Origin: Syngnathus acus
Lineage: Eukaryota; Chordata; Actinopteri; Syngnathiformes; Syngnathidae
DNA length: 64,000 bases
Reading direction: 5' to 3'
Assembly: GCF_901709675.1 (NCBI RefSeq)
Contig: NC_051092.1
Location: forward strand, 13,638,491-13,702,490
The notes below the pieces were generated by a model. That model made no database searches and was not told the DNA's origin. It saw only the letters and a program-made list of their open reading frames with translations. Positions 40,501-54,200 of this stretch are shown in pieces (the stretch's first letter is position 1; each line of letters begins with the position of its first letter). The translations under genes were made by a program, and so were the position numbers.

Positions 40501-43500
40501 CCTTGCTCTACCTTTGCTGTCGCCTGAGGGTGCTGTTTGTGACCTCAACGTACCTGTAGGAAGACCTTTCCTGCTCCAGGTTGCTGAGCGAATTTGCCTT
40601 GAGCACTGGACCAGGTGCACTTGAAGGTTTGGGAACATCTGCTGGCTGAATGAGAACCAGAGGACACAATTAGCCTAAGCTTGTTCCTTCTTGGGAGAAA
40701 AGAACAGCACACGCTGCTAACGTTGCTATAATGTACCCTGAGAACTGACGAGTCTCCTTCCTTTGCCCTGTCCATTGAAACGGAGCGTTTATTTTCAAAC
40801 ATCTTTACTCTGTTGAGGACCGACTGTGGTTTCATGGCCGGGTCTTCCTCCAGGTCTTCCCGTTGGAGGGGTGGCAAGGGTTTAGATCCAGGAGTGACTG
40901 CTGGTTCACAAGGGGATGTGACGACCTCTGTTTTAGGAGGGAGGATTGGTGGTTCGCAGTTCATCACAGGCTCGTGCATCCCTGCCTTGAAGCCCCGGTG
41001 TGGACCGGGAATGAAGGCGGGCCTTAAACCAGAATCGCCGTAGTACTGCTTTGGCGGTTCTGGAGAACGAGGCGAGTTAATGGGAAAGCTGTGAGCGTCT
41101 GCCTCATAGGGAGAGCGCGCATCGTAGCCAACAGGGGGCGGCGGTGGAGGCGGGTCATCGTAGCGAATAGACTTAGTGTGGCGCGCTCTGCCATCGTATC
41201 CCACAGGAAGGGCGTCTTCGTATCGAGGTTGTGGCGGGCTGTAGTCCCTCCCGGGCCCGTCCTCGTACGGCGAGCGGGGGGCGTAGGCGATGGGTTGCTG
41301 GTGGCCCGGCTGGTAAGCTGGGGGCTGGGAGGGTGAGGTCTGCTGGTCGTAGGGCGACCACTGTTCGTTGTAATGAGGCACACGGTTGTCGTAGTGCATG
41401 TGAGAGTCAGTGTTGTGAGACTTTGGTTCTGTGAAGCCGCCTCCGTCGTAACCGTAAGGCGGGTGTTCGTATTCCCGGTATGGCTGCTTGTCCTGGTACG
41501 GGAGCTGGTGAGTATAGCTCAGAGACTGCTTCAGGCCATGGTTCATTCGCACAGGTTCCTCCAGATTGTACAGGTCTTTCTTGAACATCTGTGAAGAGAC
41601 AATATGAAATGAATGTTTTGGGGACAGAACCATGGCGATGATCCTACGCGTTTAACCATCTTCGTGTTTCAAGGCAGAACTTTGGGGAAAGAAATCCCCA
41701 ACAAATTAAAAAAAAAAAAAACAAACAGCTGAATAAAAGTGAAATTCATGGAAGTGAGCATACAGTATGTAACACTTTCCAAATTACATAGAGAAATTTG
41801 TCAAAGTGCAAAGTTACACAAGCAAATATTTGTTTATTGAAAGAGTTCTGAATGCCCGTTTGACAAGATGCCTTTCAAGAATGACGATCATCCATATTTG
41901 TTTGATTTTTTTTTCTTCTTCCATGTGTGATAATAAAATCAATTTCATTTCTGAAAGGCCACATATCAAACATATGATGTGTAGCCTGTAGACAGCAAAT
42001 TGAGTTACAGCTCTTCCTATGGAAGAAGGTTGATTTCTTGGCATCTGCTCAGAACTAAGCATGTGAACATTAACATAATGCAGTGTGCTGAGGTGAGTGA
42101 TTTGTTCCATAGGGAGAATTGCTTTGACGGAAATCATTATCAAGAGTACTGTCTGCAGGTTAGCTTTCATCATGCAACCAACATTCAGTTTGAATCTAAT
42201 GCAAAAAAAAACTACTGGCACTACAACACGACACATCTACAATTAGGCCACTCGAAAGGATTGTCTTTCGTCTACGGAAGAGAGTTAAAGCTAAAGGAAC
42301 CCAAAAATATTTTGGAGCCATGCAAAGGGAGTAAAAGGCAACAGTTAGGGCTGGTTGTTGATGGTCTTCACCCTGGTCAAAGACTCAAGATTTACCAGTC
42401 CTTCTGGTCTCCCAGGTCTCACCATTGTGCATGTGGACCAGTATGTCGCACATTCTCTGGGAGCCAGAGGCACACAGTGGGCGCAGTGAGGCACACACAG
42501 TGTGCGCAATTCATGCAGAGAGCGAGTGGAAAGCATGTGCGTGAAGACAGGCAGTTAAAACGGCAGACTGTGGCCCAGGCCCGGTCCAAGTGGGCAGTGG
42601 AAACAGCGGGTACCTTTGGTTCTGGACCAGGTGGTCCAGGTGGGTAGTGTTCATGTGGTGGTGGTGGGGGCTGAAAAAGCTCAGGGGCAGGACTGGGGCT
42701 GCTAAGTGAGTCAGCCTGAGGAGCTGCGGCTGCAGCATGGGGCGGCTCCTCTAGGTGCAAAGCCTCTAGCTGTACAGGCTGCTCAACAGCAGGGGGCGCT
42801 ACCACCGCTGCGGTCAAGGAGGGCATGGGCAGAGAAGCCTCCTCTTGCTGTGAATATTGTTAAAAGACATTTACAAACACGGCTTGCCAAGGGCACACAA
42901 AGTCAAAGGCCAACACCTTGATATTTCCGAAAGCGCCAGACTTCTGCTTTCATCAGACAATGTACCAGTAGCTTCTAAATCAGGCTGAATAATTCAATTT
43001 AGGCTATGTCCACACGGACACAAATGTTTTGAAAATGTATGTTGCCTACAGAGTGCGCCAAAAAATGCTTCAATTGTTTGTTTTTTTATGAATGAAAAGC
43101 TTACTTTTCAAAGGCGGTGTACTAATTTATGTTGAGCACCTTAAGAGACCTGAACATAATAGATGATCAAGGACACACAATCAAAAACATAAAATGGGAA
43201 TCGTGTGGACATGGCCTTAGGCAACAACCGAGACGAGTTAACCTCTCGAGTTTTACACTGTACAGTATACCTATCCGGACACACTGCAGTGGTTTAAAAG
43301 GCTGGGAAACATTACCTGCTGTGGGGATGTCATCTTGAAGCCAGTGGGGTCTATACGGTTCGCTGGGTCAGGCGACACTGGGTGCTGGTATCCGGGGTAA
43401 CCGGGGGTGTCCTGAATGACAGGTGGGTCTTCCCTCACAGGTTCGGAAGACCGCGTGATGGCAGGCTCCGTGGGCAGACCCACCTCGTCATTCAAGGTCT

Positions 43501-46500
43501 CATCGAGCTCCTGGTCGGTGTACGCGCCGCCCTCCGTGTCCGTGTCCTCGTAGTCGGACGTGTGGCGGCTGTCCGTACTGTACATGGAGTACTCGCTACC
43601 CGGCGCCGACAGGTAGGACAGACGATCGTCGTGGATATCCAAGTCATCTTCCGTGGTGCCGTCCGCCTAAGAAGAAAACATTTACCCCTGGGCTCACGAC
43701 TCGCACTGCATTGTAGCTGTGACGGATTTTCCCCCCCCAAAAAAAACAAGGTGCCCATTGCTCACCTTTCCCTCAGACACCCACACGAGCTGGTTTTGTT
43801 GCTGCTGGATGGTTTCTTTAAGCGCTCCGTACCAACCGTCATTCATGTTGTTCAAGTTAATGGTGGCTATAAAAGAGGATTTGGGGTAATTAACGTAAAG
43901 GAAATAACTCAGCCTTTTTAGTGCCTCTTAATATTCAGTGGCCACTCACTGGTGAACAGGTGATGATTATTCTTCCTCAGTTTGATGGCTCGTTCATACA
44001 GCTTCCTGGCACTTTTCCTGGACTCTGGACACAGTCTTGTCCTCATGTTTTTCACACCTTGCTTGTTATCGGGATTTAGGAAGACTACGATTGGGTACCA
44101 CTGAGCATAGTTCAGCCTGTCCACAGCATTGGGAGTGATGTCCAGCACAGCGTGTTTGTCCTTGGCAAGAGCAGATGAAGAAAAGGTGAGTTGGGGTGAT
44201 TTTTTGGGAATAATGCAATGTGGATATTTGATACAACCAAAAAATGGAGAGCTCACTCTATCTATGATTTGCTTGATGGTGTGAAGACGAATAATTCCTG
44301 AACTGCGCTGGTCTGTTCCTGCATCTCTGGGCTCGCTCTCTGGAAAATAAAGCATAGATACATTTTGAATGGACTTCATAACTTCTGTATGTTATCCTGA
44401 TGTTCAAACCATGATGTGTAAACTTACTTGCAAGCTCAAAAAGATCTGGCTCTTCTCTAGACAGTTTCTCTCGTGCTACATCGGCAATAGGTCCAAATAT
44501 CACAACAGGTCTTAGGAAACCAGCTGTGACCACATATAAAATGAATTTGTATAATTCAAATACAGAGGAAATATTCACATAATGTCAGATTTGTCACCTT
44601 CTCTCAATACAACCCTCTCATAAGCTGGGAATTTTGTCTGGACCGGCTGTGAGGAAAGATCTTCTCGGCTTTTCCTGAGGTTCCTTTTTGAACTGCGAAG
44701 ACCGCGGAACCTCCAGAAGTCCGCCCTGTCGCCCCCGGCTGTTTTGGGGAGTGTGTATTGCACGCTGGAGAGCTGCTCCGCTCTGTTGACATATCGTAGG
44801 AGAGGCAGAGAAGACTTGACGCACAAGGTAATGGATGTGTCATAAACTTGGCACGGCTAATCTCAATAGTGCCAGCAACAGAGAGCATTTCAAGGAAATG
44901 ACACATTTAAAATAAATAACAAAACCAAATGTCCAACGCGCCATTCATTCTACATGTCATTTTTTTGGATGCTCAAACTTCCTGCTAACGTTAACATAGT
45001 GCAGGCACTTCAGGTTCCCCTGCATAATCTATTGAAGAGCTGCATCAAGAGCTTCCTCTTGTCTAGAAAGAACACAGTGCAATATTTACATTGACACTGT
45101 GAAAATTCTTACTTTAATATCACGTTGTTAATGTGTGTGTGAAACTAAAATGCATTATATGACATATTTTGCCCCATTTGTGGCTGAACAAGGTTAAATA
45201 TAAATTGATGAAGAAAAAAGAAACACAAGCAACATATAATAAAAAAATAAAATAAATAAAATATATTAAAAAATCTGTCATTAAGAGGCAGAATCTTGTT
45301 GCTTGTGTTATTTGTTCACCTGTTTTTATTAGGGATGATCCCCCTCTCCACCTCCTGGTGGTTCTTGCCAATGCGAATAGCGAGCCAGGAACCCAGCTTG
45401 CCATTGTAGAGGGTATCCACCACGCGGAACACCTCGCCCTTGTTAAAGCTTAACCCGTATGGAGATTCCTTCTCGTACTCAAAGTGGGTCCGGATGTAAA
45501 AGGAGTCACCCACATCAGACTCAACGATCCGCCGATAGACTAAAAAAAGAAAAATATTAAGAGAGAGTGAGCAAGCTATGATCTGATCCAGAGCTGGAAT
45601 AAGACTGATTACAGTTTTGCTTACCATCTTTCTTCTTTTGAGCCAAAATGGTGACCTCTTCACCTTTCGGAAGATCCAGGAGGAACAGCACTGCCTCCTC
45701 TCGGATTATGTTTGCAAAATCGACGTTGTTTACCTGAAATTCCATAAACACGATGAGCCCCGGTGGAGCGTTTTGGTGCATTCAAGCTAAATTGTAACAT
45801 TCTTTCAACACTGACAGCATGGTGGAGAGTAGAAATTTATAAACTAAGGGTTCCCAGATATTTTTGTTCTCCAACATGCTAGGGAAACATTTTTTTTTTT
45901 TTTGTGGAGTGTAAGAATTCAAGTCATTCCTCAAACAAAGGAGGTGTAACAAAAGAGATATATGGCTGCATGGAAATGGTACAAACAGTGAAAGGAAACA
46001 GCGCAGTCCCTAAGTCATTGCTAAGAGACCGGCCCAGAGGTACAGGAATTTTGGAGTGAGCATTGTGTGTAAGGACAAACAAAAAAGGAGCACTCAAGCT
46101 GCATGCACAATAAGCCAAAATTGTATGGAGCCACTTGGCACTCCCTACTGTCCACATTAGGAAAAGTGAAAAATGTTCAATAAAAAAAAAAAGATCACAT
46201 TTTATATTTCTCCAAAAAGCATTAATTTTAAAACGCTTGATCTTAGGTACAAGGAAAAGTACCCTGAGAATTTGGTCACCCTCCTCGAGGCCCTCCTTTG
46301 CAGCTGGGCTATCCTCCAGCACGCCGGCAACAAAGATGCCAACATCGTTCCCTCCTGCCAACCGCAGCCCCACACTCTCCCCCTTTTTGAACTTTACCAG
46401 CTTCATGCTCGGCCTGAGGACAAAGAAAACAGTCATACTTTATTAGACGAGATACACTTCAATGGAATTTTTGTGTCCTGCAAAACAAAGCCAATAGTGA

Positions 46501-49500
46501 GTGAATTCTGAATGCTGCCCTACTTAGTATTTGATTCAACTTTGTGGAGTTACCTAGAAATTCAGTCGCCTGCTTTAGCAGATGACCACAAAAATGAGTC
46601 ACTTTGGTGTTCTAATTTGAGACTCCAACCTCTCCTGATAGTCTTGTGTAAAACAAAATTTGTGACGCAGCAAAGGATGACTACAATGAATAATACCGAA
46701 GGATGCTGTCATCGTGGGCAGCACTCGGCACAGGGGCATCGGATGGGCTGACAGGCAGGTCCACGTCAGGCTGTCCAGGCTGAGCGTAAACTGGCTTCGG
46801 CTCTGAAGCCAGCATACATATAAAAAAAAAAAAAATCACACAAATACAATCATTGTTACAAATACTGAAGGAAGCAGAGAGGACAAACAGGCAGGAAGCA
46901 GAGCGCTGCAGGCGGGAATGAGACGTCAGACTAAATAAGATCTTATGGTTTTATTTTCACTTGGCTCCAGGCATGTTAAGCCTTGCTCAGCAGGCGTCTA
47001 AAGCTGAACTTTTTCTTGGAATTCGTGTACTTAAAAAAAAAAAAAAATACTGGGTAGAAACAGGAGGTTTTTTTTATTTTTACACACAAGACTTCTTTGT
47101 TGGGGCTGTTCTGATGCATATGACACAGGAAACAAAGACTGAGTTTGGCTGCTGAGGCTTGAGTGTCTGACCTGGGAGCGGCGGAAGTTGTTTGTCATCT
47201 CTGGTGAGAGCCGGCTCCTTCGGCTTGGGCAGAGGAATTTCCTCTGAAAGCTTTGCTGGTGTTGAAGCGCCTTTTGATAGCCGCTCCTCATCTCGACTTC
47301 TGTGACTGAGGTCAAAAAGAGATGGATTGGTTTAGTTCGCCATCAAATACGGACACAGCTGCCCTATAAAAGTTGAGAGGCAAACTGATTCGTCACCTTT
47401 GCTACAAAGAAGAACAAACACTAAACCGCACTAAATTATAGAGACCCCCCCCCCGTCCCCACCATAAGGGACAGAAAAAAATAAAAACAGGACAACTGAA
47501 CAGCTTGAGCCCGAGGCAGCATCTTGGTCTTGAAGGTCACGTTCCTCTTTTATATGTTCTATTTATAGAGCATCTTTATCTTCCGTCTTCAAGGTGAACA
47601 CAGACGCTTAATAGCCTGTAGCTTGAAGGTATGCATCAAAGTCTACCTCGAAAAAAAAAATGATTACCAATGTCATCATCAGGTTGAAATAAACAGTAGC
47701 AAAGACTGCACACAATGTCAATAAATGGAGTCATCAACATGCCACCTTGTTTATGGCAATGCTGGCGTCACGTCTGTGAATTTATACAATGCTGTGGCGG
47801 GTGGCTGAGGGATGTCAACGGCACTGCGGTGGTAGCCGCTTTGAATAACACATAAAGGACAATGCCACAAAATATTAACCACCAGAAACTGCAGTGTAAA
47901 ATATCCTTAATGTTAATAAAAAAAAACTAAAAAAAAACTGTTTCAGCAACATTACAAAAGTGTCCAAGTCGGGATTTGAATTTAAAGTTTATCACAAATA
48001 TAATAACGATCTATTTCTCTAGCACTTTTTTTCCCCCCAAACAAGATTTACACTATTATACTAAATATTACTAGTTCTACAACTAATTACCATAGTCACA
48101 AATTACATGAACTTACGGTATTCTCCAACTGGCCAAAGAACGGGAAAAAAAGAAAAATCAAGTTTATAGTCAAGTCATATACTGTATACAGTAATGCACT
48201 TTATGAAAATGCCATTTTTATATGCTCTCGTTAAATTTTGCAAATGTGATGCAATATTCTGATATACTGTTTTTAAAAATGACCCAGCCACAAAACACAA
48301 GTGACAATAGCTGTGTGAAAACTTTCACAAGGAATGATGTTTTTGATATTTGACAAAAAAAAAAAGCTTAACAACCCATACTTCATGTTTTTTTTTTTTT
48401 TTTGTATTGCTGGTCTTCACCTGCCATTGCTGACTTGAGGTGGCGAGTGTCTGGAGTGGTCCGAGGGTTCCGATCGTCTGTCTGGAGAGCGGGAGCGGCT
48501 GCTACGAATTCTGTCGTGCGATCGATTGGAATGGTCGGATGCCAGAGATTGGATATCTGAAATGTCTTATCCACACACACATACACACACACATACACAC
48601 GCACACACCAGTGTTAAGCACCCCAGCCAGCGAGCGGCGACCACTTAACAGCAATCTCACCGTCTCTGTCGGAGGCGTTGGCTGAAGGAATGCTGTCATC
48701 GAGGTCAGGGATGTTCAGCAAGGTCGCCCGGTCATCTCTCTGGACAACCATTTTTAGCTTGCCCTTCGACCTTTCTATCAGCTTCTTGGCATCAATCAAG
48801 GAGAGGTTCTCGGTCACTGTGCCGTTGATCTGCAAGAATCAGAAGACGGATTGTTATCTTTGACATGATGACGCTTTCCTGGTGGCCAGACATTTTTAAA
48901 CCCACACTGTTTGTCTGCCACTTTAGTAGCACACTTAATGGTCATGATTAAATGCAGATCAACAGCGGTCATCCTTATCAGAGTGAAATCAAATGTAAAG
49001 TGTGTCGAAAAGAAACCCAGACTCCATTAGCACCACAAGCCTTAGAAATCGAATAAAAGAATTGTAGCGTACTAGCGCCGTTATTTCTTTATCTTGACTA
49101 ATGAATGTCTTTACTGCATCCTCTTGGGAAGGGTTGCAGTCTCACTATCACATAATCTTTCAGGTCACAGGTTTTTTATCTCTTTTTTTTTAAATACAAA
49201 TCTTATTTTTGATCTCTTAAGCTTGTGCAGGCAGACAGAGTGATGATGAGGTGAAGTGTGCTAAAGTTTGCAAAGACTTGAAACAAAAAAATAGCCCCTT
49301 GCCTTCATTTCAATGTCAGAACAGAACTGATTGAGAGCAGTTAGTTAAAAAAAAAAAAAAACTACCTGTTACGCACATACTGCTATTTTATGTGGCGATT
49401 CTGGAAACACACCAGCCTGCATCTGTAAGTGCTGTTATGCAACTTTGGACAGCACAAAAAAAGCAGTAAAAAAAAAAAAAAAAAGAATTCCACTACATTA

Positions 49501-51219
49501 CCACTTCTCATTTATGCTTCCAACCATAATAAAAAGCACTTGCTGCAAGCTAATCGTCTGTTTCATACATTTTGTGATGTTTCCCCAGCAGCCTCCCTCA
49601 CCTTCAGTACAACATCGCCCTCCTGGATGTTTCCATCCCTGGCTGCCAGGCTCTCGGGGGAGATGTCCTTGACGAAAATGTGGCTGGCCAAGCGCAGGCC
49701 ATACTCTGCTTGGTGAACGACAACAACAAAGTCAAGGTTAGCTAGCACAGAGTTGACAAGACGGCACGGCGCAGACTACACACGGATTCTGCTTCCGCCA
49801 GGATTAACAGTGAAGATTAAAGAAGATTAAATCCTCTTCTCTTTTTACTAAGATTTATTTGAGTAACTTGGATTCTGCTGAGGTTGGCAAATTTTGTGTT
49901 CCCTGGAACTTCACCAAAATTGACTTAATTCTGACCCAGCAGAAAATAAAGTGGTTTTCCAGGATTAACAGTTGGACTAATTTTCTTTCTTTCATCTATC
50001 CCCGACTTTGTGAGCCTCACCTTCATTTTTCCGTGATTTAACCAGCGTGACCTTGGCGGGGCGAGGAGGCAGGTTGTGTGAGCGGCGATCCGACCGCGGT
50101 GAGAGACTTCGCTCTCGCGAGCCGCTGCGTTCACGTTCCCTGTCCCTTCGGCCGCAGCTCCGACCGCTGCGCCGACCCATGGCTCCGCCCATGCCGCTGT
50201 ACGCGCCGCTACGTCCACTCCGCGTCTCGTATATCTCTTCGTCGTAACTGTCCTCTTCCTCGTCATGCTCGGACATGGTTTCCCTCTCCCCGAGGCGACC
50301 CATGGGGACGTGAACCTTCCTCTTCCGTCTGATTGTCTGCTCAAAAGAAATCAAGACGTCAGGAATAGGAGGACGTGGTTGGTTACAGGGGGATGAATCA
50401 ATCGCGTCGACTCAAGTCAGCTCAGGGGACCTCCATTTTCTATTTTGGAATTACTCACTGTAACACAACGGTAACAATTTAACTCACGATTTTGGCAATT
50501 TTTCCACTTTTACGAAGCTGCTGGACCGCATAGGCATGCTCCACATTATCCATAGACACAGCATTGACCATGACAACTCTGTCATTTTCCCTACAAGAAG
50601 AAAAGACACGCTGGAGCAAGACGGAAAATGCAAAACCAATCCGACTGTGCTGCCAATCACTTACTGTAGTAGACCTTCAGCCGGCCCGCCTTTTAGCACA
50701 TCTGAGATAACAATGGAGGTCTCGCCACTCTGAAAATGAGGGTTATCTCGGCCTCCTGATATGGCTATCCCGAAGCCGAACCCTGGTGCCTGAATTGAAA
50801 AATAAATACACGAGCGTGTTGATTTATGTACACTGATACGACCTGTCATAACGATAAAGATGCCTCGAGGGGATGCATTCAGTTGAAAGGGCTTCTCGAT
50901 ATTTTGTTGCACATCACACAGAGGGCCAGAAAATTCCACGCTTGCATGGAGAAATGTCAGCGTAATGATGATGCTGACTGTAGCCTTGAGTGGAGTCCGG
51001 GTGCATTTGTGCTTTGTTCAAAGCACCTGGACCATTGTCACGAAGCAGGCTGGCATCTCTCAAACATATTAAATCCAAACTGGGAAGCTCCAAGACATTG
51101 AGGGCAAGTGTTGGAACAGGGATGTGGTTTTCAAAGAAAGATTTTCAAGATCTTTTTTGACTAGTACTCACCCTGTGCAGTGTTACAGTGTGCTGTTCCC
51201 AAATGACAGTCTCCTCCAT
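37562..51219 (-). CDS. tjp1: Tight junction protein ZO-1, 27 coding exons
   Basis: ZO-1 is a MAGUK scaffold linking claudins, JAMs and occludin to actin at tight junctions. Exons on the minus strand: 51219-51172, 50789-50665, 50590-50488, 50336-50021, 49705-49602, 48829-48661, 48556-48421, 47305-47172, 46802-46697, 46413-46263, 45733-45625, 45539-45320, 44782-44598, 44523-44428, 44339-44257, 44160-43950, 43866-43766, 43666-43316, 42847-42614, 41588-40737, 40645-40554, 40334-40119, 40012-39876, 39745-39280, 39187-38970, 38638-38495, 37656-37562. They sum to 5202 nt, or 1733 aa, and all junctions are in phase. Domains: PDZ1 about 10-95 ([11 protein letters not shown]), PDZ2 187-265, PDZ3 415-497, SH3 505-575, guanylate-kinase-like 600-800, a Pro/Tyr-rich actin-binding region, and C-terminal ZU5 ending CVSVLIDHF. 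The exon 42847-42614 (78 codons) matches the alternatively spliced alpha domain. The acceptor before 51228 leaves three in-frame codons upstream of the chosen ATG, so a longer N-terminus is possible. Confidence 0.96.
48571..48609 (-). repeat. GT dinucleotide repeat inside a short tjp1 intron
   Basis: The plus strand reads CA repeats with TA interruptions, so the tjp1 pre-mRNA carries UG repeats. The tract fills much of the 104-nt intron between the exons ending at 48661 and starting at 48556, and it ends about 15 nt from the 3' splice site. Confidence 0.9.
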
Positions 51220-51228
51220 TGCTGCGCT

Positions 51229-54200
51229 CTAGAAAAACAAACAAAGAGTGAGGAACACGACAGTCGCGTGACACGCTAATAAAAACTCTTGCGAGATAAA
51301 ATGAGGTCACAGTGATAGTGAATGATATTAAAGCACAGCCTTGGTCACAGTAAACCCCCTGAGAGGATGAGATGAAGGTCAGCTCCTTCAACTGTTACTG
51401 CGACCTTGTCCTTAGCGCCTCCGCTGCTCGTTCTTGAACTCCTCCGGCATTTCACCTCGGCATTGTTAATGGTTGCTTATAAAACATGATTAAGTCTAGA
51501 AGGTTGTAAAAAAAATATATATGTAAAATAACAACTTAATAGATTAGAATATTTTATATGTCCTATATTTGGATGATAGCAGCATCGTGTCTACAAGCAA
51601 ATAATAATTTGGCTAACAAGAACTGAAAGGAAAGGCATAAATCGCCACAAGTGGCCCGCCACACGTTCTTGGCCTGGGAGCCGCAGTCATTATCTCTTCA
51701 GGCAGCTTGTGGCGGGACTCGGTAGACTGAGGAGTGAGACCAAGTTTGAATGAGATCACCACTCCCCCACTCCATCCTCCAACACAATGTACACTGCAGC
51801 ACTTAAGCAGGGAGGGGGGTGAAGACATTTGAATATTAACAAGACTGCAGAAAAGATAGAATTCCAACTGCGACTCTTTAGGGAAGTATAATTTACACTT
51901 ATGTCCAATCGGTCAAGCCCATGGAAACGTTGATGCAAAGAATTAAAAAAAAAAAAAAAAACGGTGCGCCGTCAAGGCAGACGATATACTGTTGACATTT
52001 GGGGGGAAAAAAAAACACTTTTTTCTCTTTCACGTACACCTTTGAAAGTATGCAGTTTGGCGTTTTCTTCCTGCAGCGCTTGTTGCTGCGGTAACACACA
52101 GGGACCACTGTGGTGTTTTAAAATTTAAAGTGGGCTGACATTTGTAGTGCTTGCCACACAATTGGATTTACATACCAAAATGCCTTTCTACCTTTTAAAT
52201 GAACAAAAGTAAACAGGCGACAGAGTGGGCAGACAAACTTTTTATGGGTTACATTAGCTGGGTAAGGACCGGATATAATTTTGAGGCAAAACAAGATGAT
52301 TTTGCTATATATAATATAATGAATAATTTTAAAAAAGTCTTATGATGTCTCTTCATGACTTATTTTCTATACGATGCATAAATTGTCATTAACAAACAAG
52401 CCGAATTGCAATTTGAAAAATATCATTTAAGGACCAAGTGACATCCCAACATCATTTTAGTAGCAAGAAGAAAACACCCCCTTTACAGATGGCTGTTCGG
52501 TCGCCCCATTGACTGATGATGTGTTTTTGTCCTGCCCGGCCCGAGCACAAACAAGCGGTGCCAGCGCAAGCCCCGTGCCACAAGGCAGAGCCAATGCTGG
52601 CAGCTCCAAGGAGACGCTCGGGCCATGCTTGGGGGGGATTACGACCATGCAACTTGGGAGCGGGCACAACACAGATGGACCATCACACAGATGGAATGCA
52701 CAGCTGAGAGTCGGGCTGGAAAATATGGTCGGAAAATAAAATCCCAGATTTATTTTTCGTGAAAAATCAGATTTTTGATTTTGATAATAAAAAAAAAAAA
52801 AAAGCAAATGACACGAGCACAAACACCGAACACAAGTATTGCAGAGAAATCCGAAAAAACAAATTGATATCCCTCTCCAATATTTATTATTCATTAAAAA
52901 AACTAAAAACATGTCATTTCCAAACATCCTTCTTCAAAATGGATCCCACCCTGCACATGCTCATGGGATTGAAGCAAATCCCTTTGGGCTTGGCAGCGAT
53001 CTGTGTGGGATCTGCAGTTTGGGCTAGAGCACGGGACTCTGTGCTAGTGAACATCCATCCGCAGTGTAAACTGCTGTATCGGATTTAACTCTCAAATGGC
53101 CTCAGTGCTCAGAGCATCGCTTTTTCTCTGCAAGCGGCATTTTTTCCTCCCTTCATCTTTTTTTTTTTTCCTTTCCACTTCCAGGAAAATGATGGCTCAC
53201 TACATGTTGGAAGTGATTTTTGAAAGCTGACGTTATCCTTTCCTCTTTACAATGCAGCTGCTGTTCCCGGTCACATTGAGAAGACAGGTGTCACAACCAA
53301 TGACATGAAGGGACTGTACATTACGCCGCCTATGCTGTATCGGGCATTCACGGCACAATGTTTCATTGTGCATAACATGACCCGAACGCTTCAAGGACAA
53401 CCCGCCGAGTCAACCTCAGACTGCAAAAAAAACAAAAAAAAACACTTGAGCGGCTATTATGGACCATCTTAATCTTCACATACGACATAAATATGTGCGA
53501 CCATTACGGTAGATAGATCACAGCACAAAAGGTTCGGATGCATCATAAAGGCTGACATCATAAAGCTGTTGAGGTATTAGTTTGATGTTTTCAGTGGTTT
53601 GTATCACTGCACTTTGTTAAACTGGTGCATTTATGTTACTCAACACCACCTATACACCCACATACAGCCCAGCTTAGCAGTGACTGATGGTCACGACAGA
53701 ACACTTAATATCTTTTTTTATTTGTCATTATTATTTAATAATTTCTTGGACCGGCGCGTCAAAAAGTAGATTTGCTTCACAGGGTTACAAATAAGGATGA
53801 GCCAGCAGACGTAAAGAAAAGTAAGTATAAAATTGTACTTTCAAATAGAATATTTTGCTTGAAATATTGTGATAAAGATTTTTATACAACAGGGAATGAA
53901 AAAAGGTGCATATAATATTGCCATTGGTTACTAGGAGCAAACACTTCCCAAAACACAACCTCAGTCTTTGTTAGAATAGAAATTTTTAATTGAGCAAACT
54001 GACAACTATTGTCTGTACATCACAGTAGCCAGTCAATTTTGCCATAAACCCTTCAGATGTCAGCTATAAAATGTGCTTCCAACAAATACATAACTCCAGC
54101 CAATTGCAACCTGAGATTTTTTTCTTCTTCTTTCTAGATAGTATTGACAACAGCACCTAACCCACAGCTGGAGCTGTTGATCCTGACCAGAGCCACAGAG

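Noticed and set aside
40545-41633. 362-codon continuous minus-strand frame taken as one exon
   Set aside because: Only 41588-40737 is exon. The rest reads through a consensus donor (CAGG|GTAC) and loses the tjp1 phase.
42000-42647. 215-codon plus-strand open frame
   Set aside because: It overlaps the tjp1 alpha exon in antisense and has no protein resemblance; the minus-strand exon has good splice sites and homology.
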